64,000 bases of DNA from Allium sativum. Its lineage: Eukaryota; Streptophyta; Magnoliopsida; Asparagales; Amaryllidaceae. The notes beneath the pieces were generated by a model that was not told the DNA's origin, did not search any database, and worked only from the letters and a program-made list of their open reading frames with translations. Made by a program: the position numbers and the translations under genes. Positions 33,501-45,599 of the stretch are shown in pieces (position 1 is the first letter of the stretch; the number at the start of each line of letters is the position of its first letter). The DNA lies in contig CM060926.1 in assembly GCA_030737875.1 (NCBI GenBank), positions 167,981,079 through 168,045,078 on the forward strand, given 5' to 3'.

Positions 33501-34316
33501 AAAGATGAAGTTCAAATTGTTTTTTTGAAACGAATTTAGAACTATTTATAAAATTCGTTTTAAAAAGGAAATCGATGAAATATATATAATATATATATTA
33601 TATATATAATGGCCTGAATAGAACGCGCCGCGCCGCGGCAGTTCGTGAATTTCGACCATTGACTTCGAATTGACATTACGGGAGATCCGACCGTCGGATT
33701 CTCTTAAAAACCGGAACCGTTGGGTTCGTATCGAAAAGAGCTTTCCAATGAATATTAGAAATTTGAAATCTAACGGTTGGATTTGGAATTATGTCCAAAT
33801 CAAATTTAGAAAAGGTCGCTGTAAGTGCAGTTCGATGGCCATTGTTGGAAATCGACAGTACCGGCCTTGATAAAATTATTAAAAATATTGATAATTTGTG
33901 TGAAATCATAAGAAATGATTTGGGAAAAATTGGGCTGAAAAATTCCACATTTGAAAGGGTAAGAATAGATTTTTGTCGAAATGAACTAGTTTTGAACTAG
34001 AATTAAAATCAATTTATTTTTGAAATAAATAAATTGAATTTGAAAGTGATTTTAAAAATAATCAATATTACCAATACGTGAATTGGACTGGAGTTGAATC
34101 GAAATTAACTTCGGAATATTTTGATGTTGGATTTCGTGACTATACAAATATTGTTATGGGGATTTGAAAGATATATTTTATATCGTTATTTCCAATACGA
34201 TATTTGTTGGTTTCAGAATTTGATATTGAATATAAGCCAATATATTTTCTATTCAGAGCCTTGTATTTAATATCAAATGTGATTTGGGTTTATCGTGAAT
34301 CGTGTTTTAGATGACA

Positions 34317-34394
34317 TTGGTTCTTTAACCCAGTTAAAGGCAGGATATTGATTTATTGGTTCTTTAACCCAGTTAAAGGCAGGATATTGATTTT
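34317..34394 (+). repeat. 38-bp tandem duplication in element B LTR
   Basis: TTCTTTAACCCAGTTAAAGG with flanks occurs twice in a row; also twice in the 3' LTR (about 41949-42025) but once in element C (about 56640-56680). The core TTTAACCCAGTTAAA is itself a near palindrome. Confidence 0.8.
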
Positions 34395-35752
34395 TGAAAA
34401 GATTGAAACTAAGTGGAGTTTTAATGAATCTTTATTTAGATTAAAAAGTGAATTGATAATTTAAATTATCAAATCTGAAAGGTGGTCGGGAATGGAGTAC
34501 CACCAGTTTTGCTCCAAAGCGATAGTTAAATCTTTAATTAGATTTGAACGTGGGATGGTAATTAATTTTACCGATAACACCGTGGTGTTAGATATGGAGT
34601 ATTACCAGTTTTCTCCATGGGATATATAGGTTGGGATTGGGAAATAAAATAAATAATTACTTCGGTGTGGTTCGCTAATCCCGACTAGTTTGAAATGATA
34701 TCCGAAGGAAAATTAAAGAATAAATTTAGAAAAATTTATCTTGGATAAAATTAATGGGAACCTTTCCCTAAGAATGTGATTTCGTGAATAAAAGAATATT
34801 CTGAATTGGAATGAGGCGTTTGTTGTGTTTGTGTAACAATTTGTTTATCATATACGTGGGTTATTCAGAAAGGCCGGGTTATACCCATTCTGAATAACCG
34901 ATTCGACGAGATGTCGAAGATGAAGACGGTGGTTGAAGAGCGGAAGTCTTCACATCGTTTGAGTGATTACTGATGATCTTGATTGGGCTGTACACCCAAG
35001 ATGAGGGAAACAGTTGGTGATCATCCAGAGGTACTTGGAGATGGATGGATGTGCGAGGAAAGTGCCTCCGGTTTCGTTCAGACCCAGAGCGAAATTTTAA
35101 ATGGATTGTGTGTCTGACATTGGATTTTATTCTGTGTTGATTGATCTCTATTAAATATACATCTGTTTGGCGGCGGAGAATTTATTCTCTTGCTTAACGC
35201 CCTTCTCTGAGACATACGAGCTCAGAGGTTGTATATCGATGGACATCAGTCGCATGGAGTGAATTGCCAGTGTGGCACGCGTAAGTGGCAATTGATCAGG
35301 GCTTCTGTTGAAAAGCAAAGTCTTGTGGTTGATGATCAAAGCACGGCCTTTGTGGCGTAGCTTTGTGTATAACGTGAATTCGCGAGCCTCACACCTCGGT
35401 ATGAGTCAAAAACGGGATAGTGACTGCAGGGAGAGCACGACGTTTCTTTCTAGCTAGGGTGGTGTCAGTGACCTACCAGCCCTGACATTTATATACTTTT
35501 CACCTGTGTGGTTGTTGGAATGCGAGGCGCCTCGGATATAGGTCTGTAAGGACCGGGAAACGTGTGTTCAGGAATTGCCAATCCTCAAAAGTAAGAGAGG
35601 ACCGGCCCTGAAGATCCAAGGATCATAGTGGAGTCCTGGGACATTTGCTAGAGTGTCTCGAACGTGGAGAGGAGCTTGCCCCTTGCCTCGGCTCATGACG
35701 GAAATCCAATTTCCAATACGTGATATTGCGGTTTTAATTGTAGAACTAGTAT

Positions 35753-35782
35753 GGCGACATGATAGATGGTACCCATGCCGCC
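35753..35782 (+). promoter_or_regulatory. second conserved LTR hairpin, element B 5' LTR
   Basis: GGCGACAT (35753-35760) and ATGCCGCC (35775-35782) pair at seven of eight positions. Related arms are at 43388-43417 in the 3' LTR, 44433-44462 in chromovirus P, 22.9 kb, 55.2 kb, 62.7 kb and 63.6 kb. Lies about 90 nt upstream of the main hairpin. Confidence 0.5.
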
Positions 35783-35873
35783 TATGATTGATATTTATGA
35801 TTTGAATTGTTTTGACACTATACACTTATTATAGTATCAAATAATGTGTTTTAAACGTATCAAGCATGCTTTG

Positions 35874-35946
35874 GCTGTTATAAGGTAAAAACCCTATCCT
35901 CCGGCTTGCGTTGCATTGTGTGATGGGACCTGGGTCTTATAACAGC
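35874..35946 (+). promoter_or_regulatory. conserved LTR hairpin (candidate structured leader RNA), element B 5' LTR
   Basis: GCTGTTATAAG (35874-35884) is perfectly complementary to CTTATAACAGC (35936-35946). Inside it, after a GTAAAA bulge, ACCC can pair with GGGT. The loop contains the highly conserved words ATCCTCCGGCTTGCGTTGCA and TTGTGTGATGGGA. Other subfamilies have GCCATTATAAG/CTTATAATGGC and ACTC/GAGT instead, so pairs change together. It lies about 530 bp from the LTR end, therefore probably in R-U5 and in the transcript leader. Packaging, dimerisation or translation roles are possible; none is shown. Confidence 0.65.
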
Positions 35947-36475
35947 TTCATTTTTCTTTATTTAGCATTGCCCTGTTTGTTTTATGCACTGGTATTCTTG
36001 GGAGGAAACCCGTTCCGTGTTATGCGGCGTGGCCCCTTGAATTACTCTCTTTTAAAGTAAAGCTTTAAATAACTGTTTTAGTTCTCACACCAGTCACATG
36101 ACTGACCTGGAGTTTATTGTTTTAACCTAAACTCTGGGTGCCCCTATTTTCCACATGGGCAGCTAGTAGTTTTGGTTTTGCAGATTTATATTCACAGGGT
36201 CCTGATTTTCAGCTGGAACGATGCTCGTAAAGCTCTGTATCCGTGTGTCACTTCTAGTTGTGCTTTTGTATTATTTTTCGCTGCGATGTATTTAAATGTA
36301 ATTTAAATCTCTGATATTTGTTGAATGTAATTTATTCAGTTATACTCTGTATATTCTTGTATCTGATGGAATTGTTGTAATAACAATGAAATGTTCTTCC
36401 GTCTGCGTCCTTTTGTGTGTTGTTCTCAAAGTATTCGGGCTTTCCTTCATGGGGAAGTTACGGGTCCTCTCAGTT

Positions 36476-36487
36476 TGGTATCAGAGC
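36476..36487 (+). other. element B primer-binding site
   Basis: TGGTATCAGAGC three bases after the LTR terminus CA at 36471-36472. Confidence 0.87.
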
Positions 36488-37496
36488 TTTGGTTTACAGA
36501 GCTCGAGAACAAGGCACATTAGAACCATACGAAAGAATTCATCAGATATTGGATTAGTAATATCCAATTAGAATGACTCGTTAGAGATAGGATCAGTAGT
36601 ATCCTAGAACGAGTGTGAAGAGTATATTTTTCAAATGAAAACAATTTTGTTTTGAAAATTTAAATCGTTTTATATGTATTTGAATAATTTATTTATTTTG
36701 AATATGGACAATCGAGTATATAAAGATTTCGCGTATACGCGTCATGAACGTATATTCGAAGTTTTAATATACTGGATAGATATAGAGTCACATTCTAGAC
36801 ACCCGGGGATAATTCTGGTGATGTGGCCACATCATCAGTATTTATGTTCGTGTTTCGAAGGTGTGATTTCTATATATTTCCATTAAACTGGTGTGAGAAC
36901 CAAAACTAATATAGCTAGAACACATTGTTGTGAATTGGCATCAAAAACATGATTTCTGCATATGTATCAAAATTATGAATTTGAAACTCTAATCCACTAA
37001 TTGATTGATGTTTGTGTTGTTTATTTATTTGTTTGATAATTTTGAACCATTTAGCCTAATTGAATCAAATATTGAACTGTATTGAAAATTGGTCACATTT
37101 GCTTGCATATACAAGTACTTACATTGAACAGGTCATAGCAAGCAGGCTAGAGCAGAGAATAAATTTGTTTGCCCGACAAATAGGTACATATTTACTATAA
37201 TTTACTGTTTTGTTTCGGTGATGATGATTTTATGAGCCTATTGGCTAGCCGCTTGGCTTTTTCTTTTTCTTTTTGAGATCAGAAGGCCTGTATGGCAATT
37301 TCGGGATTTTCCTGTGGCTCCCGGTGCAGGGGAGGTTATGGCGAAATTTTTCGAAAATTTAGGGTGTTAGCCAAATTTTTGAAAAATTGAAAATTCTCAG
37401 AAACTGAAAAGTTGGAGAATGGATGCCAAATCAAACGTAGAGTGGATTAATCAAACCACATTCGACTTTGTTCATTTTCGGGGACGAAAAGTTTTA

Positions 37497-37508
37497 AGTG
37501 GGGGAGAT
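37497..37508 (+). other. element B polypurine tract
   Basis: AGTGGGGGAGAT immediately before the LTR start TGTAATAACCCG (37509). Chromovirus P and element C have the equivalent tract. Confidence 0.85.
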
Positions 37509-38428
37509 TGTAATAACCCGAAAATCCGAGCCAGTTTAAAATTTTTATTTTGGCAATTTTAGCGAATTTTGAATATTTAAAATGAATTATTTTAAATAAT
37601 ATCGACGGGAAATTTATTTTGAATAGGAATTCGAACATATATATTATACGCGTCGTCGTTAGAATATAAATAATTTTATATAATTATAAATAGAATTGAA
37701 AATGGCGCGGTAGTTCGATAATTTGATTTCAAACTTCAATTGAAGGTACCGGGTGCAAAACAATCCAGATTTTAGTGAAACCAAAAACATTAGGATCTAT
37801 TTGATAATATCTTTCCAACGAATCCGAAAAATTGGAATTTCATAGCGGGAATAAAAAGATATGTCCAGTTGAAAATTCTGAATAGTCGCTATGGAATTCA
37901 GGCCCTTAAAAATGGGAATTTTGCAAATGACCTCGGATTTCGACGAAACCACTTTTGTTGGGTCCGTGATGTCAAATTAATGCTAGATTCCAAATTTCAT
38001 AATTTTTCGAATCAATATGTAAGCGCGGAAAAGGAAAACGCATTTGACCAATTTTAGTTGATTTTAATCGACTGGAAAATGGCCATTTTTCCAACGGTCT
38101 CAGAATTCGACGAAACTAGTTTTGTTAGGACCGTATCGTTAATACGAAGCTAGAAAATATTTTTATGAAATTTTTTAGAGTTAGTATGCGACCCCGGTAA
38201 ATTGAAATGCGCATTCAAATTCAATATATAGAGTTATATGTTGATTTTGCCGAAAACTGATCGAAATGATCGAATCAGCTTGCGATACATATCCCATTGT
38301 GTTCAGAATGAGGGTAAAACGCTATGGGCGACAGGCGGTGGGCCTCGTTTTGAGGTCAAAAATAAAAGTTGCTTTTTGGTGGAAAATTAAATAAATTAAA
38401 TAATCAAACCCTCTCCTCCCTTAACCAG

Positions 38429-38825
38429 CCCCCCCCCCCCCCCGATCTCATTGCAAAACAGAAAAAAAAAAGAGAAAGGGGGATCGCGCTCCTCCCTCGT
38501 TCGTCGCCGCCTGGGGATGCTCGACCGCTGACGCCTCTGCTTGCCTTAGGGCCCACCTCGCGCCACCGTACCCTCTCACCCCTCGAATCCCATAACCCCA
38601 AGCCTCCCAAGCCCTAGCAGCCCACCCAGGTTTTCCGCCGCCGCCTTGGATGGCGCACAACCCACCTCCGGCGCCAACTCCAGCGCACCCCCGATCCCCC
38701 TTCTAGCTCACCTCCTCCTCATACTCCATTGCAGATCCGCACCTCCCCCAAGACCACCCCGACCTGCTGAAACCCCTCCACCGATCGACTTCGCACCAGA
38801 AGCAGCCCCTCCCTCTTCTAAAATC
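38429..38825 (+). other. poly-C tract and GC-rich block, element B 3' LTR
   Basis: 15 C then GC-rich sequence as in the 5' LTR; six extra bases near 38716. Confidence 0.5.
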
Positions 38826-39122
38826 CGTAAGTATTTTAGTTTGTTTACTGATTTTCTTTTATAGCATAAAGAACTAAAATTTGTTTGATTTTAAAACTGA
38901 ATTTTTAAGACGAATTTGTATATGTGAAACTGAAGTTTAAAGATAATTTACATAAGGAAAAAAATTTAGTTTTGTTTGAATGTAAATTAGCATACGAAAG
39001 CTTTGATTTTTAAGGGCGAAAGCTTTGATTCTTGAAAAGGCGAGATCTTTATATGTGAAAAGGCGAAATCTTTATATAAAGAATGGCGAGAGAAAAATAT
39101 GTTTTTATAATGAAGTGAAGGT

Positions 39123-39415
39123 AAAAATTCGATTTTTATATATTGAATAGCATAATAAAAATTCGATTTTTATATATTGAATAGCATAATAAAAATTCGA
39201 TTTTTATATATTGAATAGCATAATAAAATTTTGATTTTTATATATTGAATAGCATAATAAAAATTCGATTTTTACATATTGAATAGCATAATAAAAATTC
39301 GATTTTTATATATTGAATAGCATAATAAAAACTCGATTTTTATATATTGAATAGCATAATAAAAATTCGATTTTTATATATTGAATAATGAAGTAAAAAT
39401 TCGATTTTTACATAT
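39123..39415 (+). repeat. 34-bp tandem array, element B 3' LTR
   Basis: Nine units as in the 5' LTR; the fourth unit reads TTTTGAT in place of TTCGAT and the seventh ACTCGAT. Confidence 0.85.
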
Positions 39416-40689
39416 GTAGTGGCTACGGGAACGAAGATGACGAAGATGCGATAACGACGAAGATTTCTCTAAATGAAGAGTCGTGGTATTGGATAGCTAT
39501 CGGTGAGAACTTCTCACCTTTCAATTTCTTTTTCTAGTTATATATATATACTAGGATGCAGACGGTGCTTAGCAGCACCCGACACCCGTCATCCACAGAC
39601 CATGGATGGCTTGTTTGTTAAATTGTTTGGTTGAGTAGTTGGTTAGTTTATTTGGTTTGAATTGAATTGTTTGATGAAATGAATAGATTTGATTGATGTG
39701 TGAATGGCATGGGCCTTCACTAGACCGGGGATAAGGCTAGGCCTTGTCCCATTTCTAGTATCGTGCCGTTATGCCGCCGAAATTTTCTAAAATATGTTAG
39801 AAAAATAAAAATGTCATTTTTATTGAGTAAATGAACTGAATAGAAATTCATGTGTTGAAATAAAATATTTTATCGTTAAAAATATAATTTTTAACGTGGA
39901 AGTGAATAAAATAAAATATTCATTTACAAACTGGACGGTTTGTTTATGTACACTTATTTGAAGGACATTGATTGGGACGATAAATTTTACACATCGCCCA
40001 ACTGCACAAATAAAATCTGTGTTTGATTGCTTGAAACCCCACACGGGTGTTGGGATGAAATTTGAAGTTCACTCATCCTGATTGATTAAATATGTCGATC
40101 GATTGATCGACAGACTGTGTAAGCGTCGATTATTTATATTTGATGCTTATGCAGTTGTGTGGTGCACTTTGGATGATGGTTGATTGTTTATCAATGCTAT
40201 TATATACATGTGTTGTATGGAATCCATATAATTAACATTATATGGTGATTGATTGGGCCTCATTCCAATCGGGAAAATAATGAATATTATAAAAGAATAT
40301 TCATGTGTTGAATATAAAAATAGTCATGTGTTGACGATGTTCATGTGTTGAAAATATTTATGTGTTGAGTAAAATATTTTAATAATAAAATTCACATCTT
40401 TATCATATTTAAAATTAGAACTACTTCACGGTGGAGTCTAATTAAAATCAAACGATAGATACCATAGTTTTATAAAATATTTTACATAACAAAAGTAGTC
40501 GTGTGTTGGAAGAAATATAGATTCATGTGTTGAATAGAATAAATATTCATTTGTTGAATAGAATAAAGAAGTTTTTGAAAAATATAAAGCCGTATGGATT
40601 AGAGATGCGTTATTTTGACGTGAACGATAATTATATCGATTTTATTCGTTTTACAATGAATATTGAAAAGTGATTTCAAAATCTAATAT

Positions 40690-41130
40690 TTTGAAATGAA
40701 ATTCAAATTGAATTAGATAAAAATTCAAATTGAAATTTTATTGAATCAATTTGAAATGAATTTGAATCGAATAGAAAATGAATTCGATTCGAATTGAAAT
40801 GAATTCGATTCGAATTGAATAGAAAACGAATTAGAATTTGAATCGAATAGAAAGTGAATTTGAATTCGAATAAAATAGAAATGAATTCAAATTGAATTAA
40901 ATTGAAATTGAATTAAAAACGAATTGAAATCGTTTTGAATGAAATTTAAAACGAACTGAAATTGAATTGAAATCAATTTGAAATGAATTCGAATTGAATT
41001 AAATTTAAGGTAAATTCAAATTGAATTGAATTGAAACGAATTAGAATTAGAATTGAATTGAAGCGAATTTGAATCCGAATTAAATAAAATTGAAATGGAT
41101 TCGAATTAAATGGAAATCAAATCGATTTGA
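40690..41130 (+). repeat. degenerate GAATTC-rich array, element B 3' LTR
   Basis: Counterpart of 33035-33500, shorter by one 21-bp unit. Confidence 0.75.
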
Positions 41131-43508
41131 AATTAAAGACGAAGTTGAAATTGTTTTTTTGAAATGAAGTTAGAACTATTTATAAAATTCGTTCTAAAAA
41201 GGAAATCGACGAAATATATATAATATATATATTATATATATATAATGGCCTGAATAGAACGCGCCGCGCCGCGGCAGTTCGTGAATTTCGACCATTGACT
41301 TCGAATTGACATTACGGGAGATCCAACCGTCGGATTCTCTTAAAAACCGAAACCGTTGGGTTCGTATCGAAAAGAGCTTTCCAATGAATATTAGAAATTT
41401 GAAATCTAACGGTTGGATTTGGAATTATGTCCAAATCAAATTTAGAAAAGGTCATTGTAAGTGCAGTTCGATGGCCATTGTTGGAAATCGACTGTACGGG
41501 CCTTGATAAAATTATTAAAAATATTGATAATTTGTGTGAAATCATAAGAAATGATTTGGGAAAAATTGGGCTGAAAATTCCACATTTGAAAGGGTAAGAA
41601 TAGATTTTTGTCGAAATGAACTAGTTTTGAACTAGAATTAAAATCAATTTATTTTTGAAATAAATAAATTGAATTTGAAAGTGATTTTAAAAATAATCAA
41701 TATTCCCAATACGTGAATTGGACTGGAGTTGAATCGAAATTATCTTCGGAATATTTTGATGTTGGATTTCGTGATATACAAATATTGTTATGGGGATTTG
41801 AAAGTTATATTTTATATCGTTATTTCCAATACGATATTTGTTGGTTTCAGAATTTGATATTGAATATAAGCCGATATATTTTCTATTCAGAGCCTTGTAT
41901 TTAATATCAAATGTGATTTGGGTTTATCGTGAATCGTGTTTTAGATGACATTGGTTCTTTAACCCAGTTAAAGGCAGGATATTGATTTATCGGTTCTTTA
42001 ACCCAGTTAAAGGCACGATATTTATTTTTGAAAAGATTGAAACTAAGTGGAGTTTTAATGAATCTTTATTTAGATTAAAAAGTGAATTGATAATTTAAAT
42101 TATCAAATCTGAAAGGTGATCGAGAATGGAGTACCACCAGTTTTGCTCCAAAGCGATAGTTAAATCTTTAATTAGATTTGAATGTGGGATGGTAATTAAT
42201 TTTACCGATAACACCGTGGTGTTAGATATGGAGTATTACCAATTTTTCTCCATGGGATATATAGGTTGGGAATGGGAAATAAAATAAATAATTACTTCGG
42301 TGTGGTTCGCTAATCCCGACTAGTTTGAAATGATATCCGAAGGAAGATTAAAGAAAAAATTTAGAAAAATTTATCTTGGATAAAATTAATGGGAACCTTT
42401 CCCTAAGAATGTGATTTCGTGATTAAAAGAATATTCTGAATTGGAATGAGGCGTTTGTTGTGTTTGTGTAACAATTTGTTTATCATATACGTGGGTTATT
42501 CAGAAAGGCCGGGTTATACCCATTCTGAATAACCGATTCGACGAGATGTCGAAGATGAAGACGGTGGTTGAAGACTGGAAGTCTTCACATCATTTGGGTG
42601 ATTACTGATGATCTTGATTGGGCTGTACACCCAAGATGAGGGAAACAGTTGGTGATCATCCAAACGTACTTGGAGATGGATGGATGTGCGAGGAAAGTGC
42701 CTCCGGTTTCGTTCAGACCCAGAGCGAACTTGTAAATGGATTGTGTGTCTGACATTGGATTTTATTCTGTGTTGATTGATCTCTATTAAATATACATCTG
42801 TTTGGCAGCGGAGAATTTATTCTCTTGCTTAACGCCCTTCTCTGAGACATACGAGCTCAGAGGTTGTATATCGATGGACATCAGTCGCATGGAGTGAATT
42901 GCCAGTGTGGCACGCGTAAGTGGCAATTGATCAGGACTTCTGTTGAAAAGCAAAGACTTGTGGTTGATGATCAAAGCACGGCCTGTGTGGCGTAGCTTTG
43001 TGTATAACGTGAATTCGCGAGCCTCACACCTCGGTATGAGTCAAAAACGAGATAGTGACTTCAGGGAGAGCACGACGTTTCTTTCTAGCTAGGGTGGTGT
43101 CAGTGACCTACCAGCCCTGACATTTATATACTTTTCACCTGTGTGGTTGTTGGAATGCGAGGCGCCTCGGATATAGGTCTGTAAGGACCGGGAAACGTGT
43201 GTTCAGGAATTGCCAATCCTCAAAAGTAAGAGAGGACCGGCCCTGAAGATCCAAGGATCATAGTGGGGTCTTGGGACATTTGCTAGAGTGTCTCGAACGC
43301 GGAGAGGAGCTTGCCCCTTGCCTCAACTCATGACGGAAATCCAATTTCCAATACGAGATATTGCGGTTTTAATTGTAGAACTAGTATGGCGACATGATAG
43401 ATGGTACCCATGCCGCCTATGATTGATATTTATGATTTGAATTGTTTTGACACTATACACTTATTATAGTATCAAATAATGTGTTTTAAACGTATCAAGC
43501 ATGCTTTG

Positions 43509-43581
43509 GCTGTTATAAGGTAAAAACCCTATCCTCCGGCTTGCGTTGCATTGTGTGATGGGACCTGGGTCTTATAACAGC
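43509..43581 (+). promoter_or_regulatory. conserved LTR hairpin, element B 3' LTR
   Basis: Arms 43509-43519 and 43571-43581, identical to the 5' LTR arms. Confidence 0.65.
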
Positions 43582-44265
43582 TTCATTTTTCTTTATTTAG
43601 CATTGCGCTGTTTGTTTTATGCACTGGTATTCTTGGGAGGAAATCCGTTCCGTGTTATGCGGCGTGGCCCCTTGAATTACTCTCTTTTAAAGTAAAACTT
43701 TAAATAACTGTTTTAGTTCTCACACCAGTCACATGACTGACCAGGAGTTTATTGTTTTAACCTAAACTCTGAGTGCCCCTATTTTCCACACGGGCAGCTA
43801 GTAGTTTTGGTTTTGCAGATTTATATTCACAGGGTCCTGATTTACAGCTGGAACGATGCTCGGAAAGCTCTGTATCCGTGTATCACTTCTAGTTGTGCTT
43901 TTGTATTATTTTTCGTTGCGATGTATTTAAATGTAATTTAAATCTCTGATATTTGTTGAATGCAGTTATACTCTGTATATTCTTGTATCTGATGGAATTG
44001 TTGTAATAACAATGAAATGTTCTTCCGTCTGCGTCCTTTTGTGTGTTGTTCTCAAAGTATTCGGGCTTTCCTTCATGGGGAAGTTACGGGTCCTCTACGA
44101 GTCAGTCATGGGACTGGTATGAGAAATCTACATAATTTATTAACAACAATAATAAGGCAAATCAAGGGACCACGCCACTTTCGCGGAACGGGTTTACTCC
44201 AATGAGTGCTAGTGCATGAAATAAAGTAAATGATTAAATCATCACAATGCTTTTTATAAAATGAA

Positions 44266-44338
44266 GCCATTATAAGACTCAGGTCCCATCACACAATGCA
44301 ATGCAAGCCGTAGGATAGAGTTTTTACCTTATAATGGC
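44266..44338 (-). promoter_or_regulatory. conserved LTR hairpin, chromovirus P 3' LTR
   Basis: Plus-strand arms GCCATTATAAG (44266-44276) and CTTATAATGGC (44328-44338), perfect 11-bp pairing. Compared with element B two adjacent pairs are exchanged, and the inner helix is ACTC/GAGT. Confidence 0.65.
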
Positions 44339-45599
44339 CAAAAATGCTTCATACGTATAAAACAAAGTGTTTGATATTATTACTAGTGCATATATGTTTC
44401 AAAAGCAAATTCAATCATAAATATCAATCATAGACGGCATGGGTACCATATATGATGTCGCCATACTAGTAATACAATCACATTCGCATATTTCGTATTG
44501 GAAATTGGATTCCTTCATGAGTCGAGGCAAGGGGCAAGCTCCTCTCCGTTCGAGACACTCTAGCAAATGTCCCAGGACCCCACTATGATCCTTGGAATCG
44601 GCTGGGCCGGTCCTCTCTTACTTTTGAGGATTGGCAATTCCTGAACACATGTTTCCCAGTCATTACAGACCTATAATCGAGGCGCCTCGCATTCCAACAA
44701 CCACACAGGTGAAAAGTATATATAATGTCAGGGCTGGTAGGTCACTGACACCACCATAGCTAGAAAGAAACGTCGTGCACTCCCAATGGTCCGTCTCCCG
44801 TTTCTGACTCATACCAAGGTGTGAGGCTCGCGAATTCACGTCATACACAAAGCTACGTCACACAGACCATGCTTTGATCATCAACTACAAGACTTTGCTT
44901 TGCAACAGAAGCCTTGATCATATGCCACTTAGGCGTGCCACACAGGCAATCCACTCCATGCGACTGATTTCTATCAATATATAACCTCTGAGCTCGTATG
45001 TCTCAGAGAAGGGAGTTAAGCAAGAGAATAAATTCTCCGCCGCCAAACAGATATATATTTAACAGAGATCAATCTGCATAGAACAAAATCCAATGTCAGA
45101 CACACAGTCCATTTACAAGTCCGTTCTGGGTCTGAACGAAACCGGAGGCACCAATTCCTCGCATATCCGTACCATCAACAGTATGTTTGGACGGCTACTA
45201 CTTCAGCTCCTTCATGGTAGCTACTCCAATCACGAGCATCGGTAGCGCCCATCCATCCAATGTGAAGATCGTCGGTCTTCAACCATCTTCCACTCTTCGA
45301 CTTCTCAACGTCGATCGATTATTTGAAATGAGATAAACTCGGCCTTCTTAAATAACCCACGTATATTTAGATCTTCAAAACAATTTATCACATGTTTGGA
45401 CTATTCAACATTCACATTTCAGTTCTTTAGCTATAATTCTCATGTTAAATACATTCAACCATCACATATCAAGCAAACACAACAAAATTGGTTTATTTCC
45501 ACTCTATATCATCTACAGTATTTTATAACGATATATCGCCATCTTTATTTAATTTAAAACGGCCCTATTTAATTAAACGATGTTTCAGGTCGTGTCGAT

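Larger units (their letters stand above)
29865..36472 (+). repeat. element B 5' LTR (6,608 bp)
   Basis: Contains, in order: paired TTCGACGAAAC boxes (about 30290 and 30465), ATCCCATTGTGTTCAGAA (30638-30655), a poly-C tract and GC-rich block (30776-31165), a 34-bp tandem array, a hairpin at 31914, a GAATTC-rich degenerate array, a 240-bp module with CCGTCGG and AACGGTTGG words, a 38-bp duplication, and two conserved hairpins near the 3' end. No protein-coding gene. Confidence 0.87.
36473..37508 (+). other. element B internal region, non-coding
   Basis: 1,036 bp. Begins GTT then the PBS TGGTATCAGAGC (36476-36487). Ends AAGTGGGGGAGAT just before the 3' LTR at 37509. The longest frames are around 60-70 codons and have no resemblance to gag or pol. 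Confidence 0.82.
29865..44096 (+). mobile_element. giant-LTR non-autonomous element B
   Basis: Two LTRs of 6,608 and 6,588 bp in direct orientation around a 1,036-bp internal region. Start TGTAATAATCCG / TGTAATAACCCG; the 5' LTR ends CTCTCA before the PBS. Internal region has PBS and PPT and no coding capacity. The PPT context GGGACGAAAAGTTTTAAG is shared with chromovirus P. By eye the two LTRs differ about once per 50-100 bases, so this is one of the younger insertions. It sits in the LTR of P in the opposite orientation. The right junction is abnormal (see findings). Confidence 0.87.
37509..44096 (+). repeat. element B 3' LTR (6,588 bp)
   Basis: Parallels the 5' LTR throughout: box at 38291, 15-C tract at 38429-38443, nine-unit 34-bp array at 39123-39415, hairpins at 39564, 43388 and 43509. 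It ends CCTCT at 44096, without the terminal CA of the 5' copy, and joins chromovirus LTR sequence directly. Confidence 0.87.

Noticed and set aside
34973..35030. Possible hammerhead ribozyme (retrozyme-like): CTGATGA followed by a paired segment and GAAA in element B's LTR
   Set aside because: Stem II does not run directly into GAAA (four extra bases), the pairing has a four-base bulge, and no matching stems I and III with a cleavage site are visible.
35151..35339. 62-codon open frame, minus strand, recurring at 42786-42974 and 55690-55878 with very similar translation
   Set aside because: It is antisense to the LTRs, starts at TTG rather than ATG, and similarity follows from the homology of elements B and C. 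No family resemblance.
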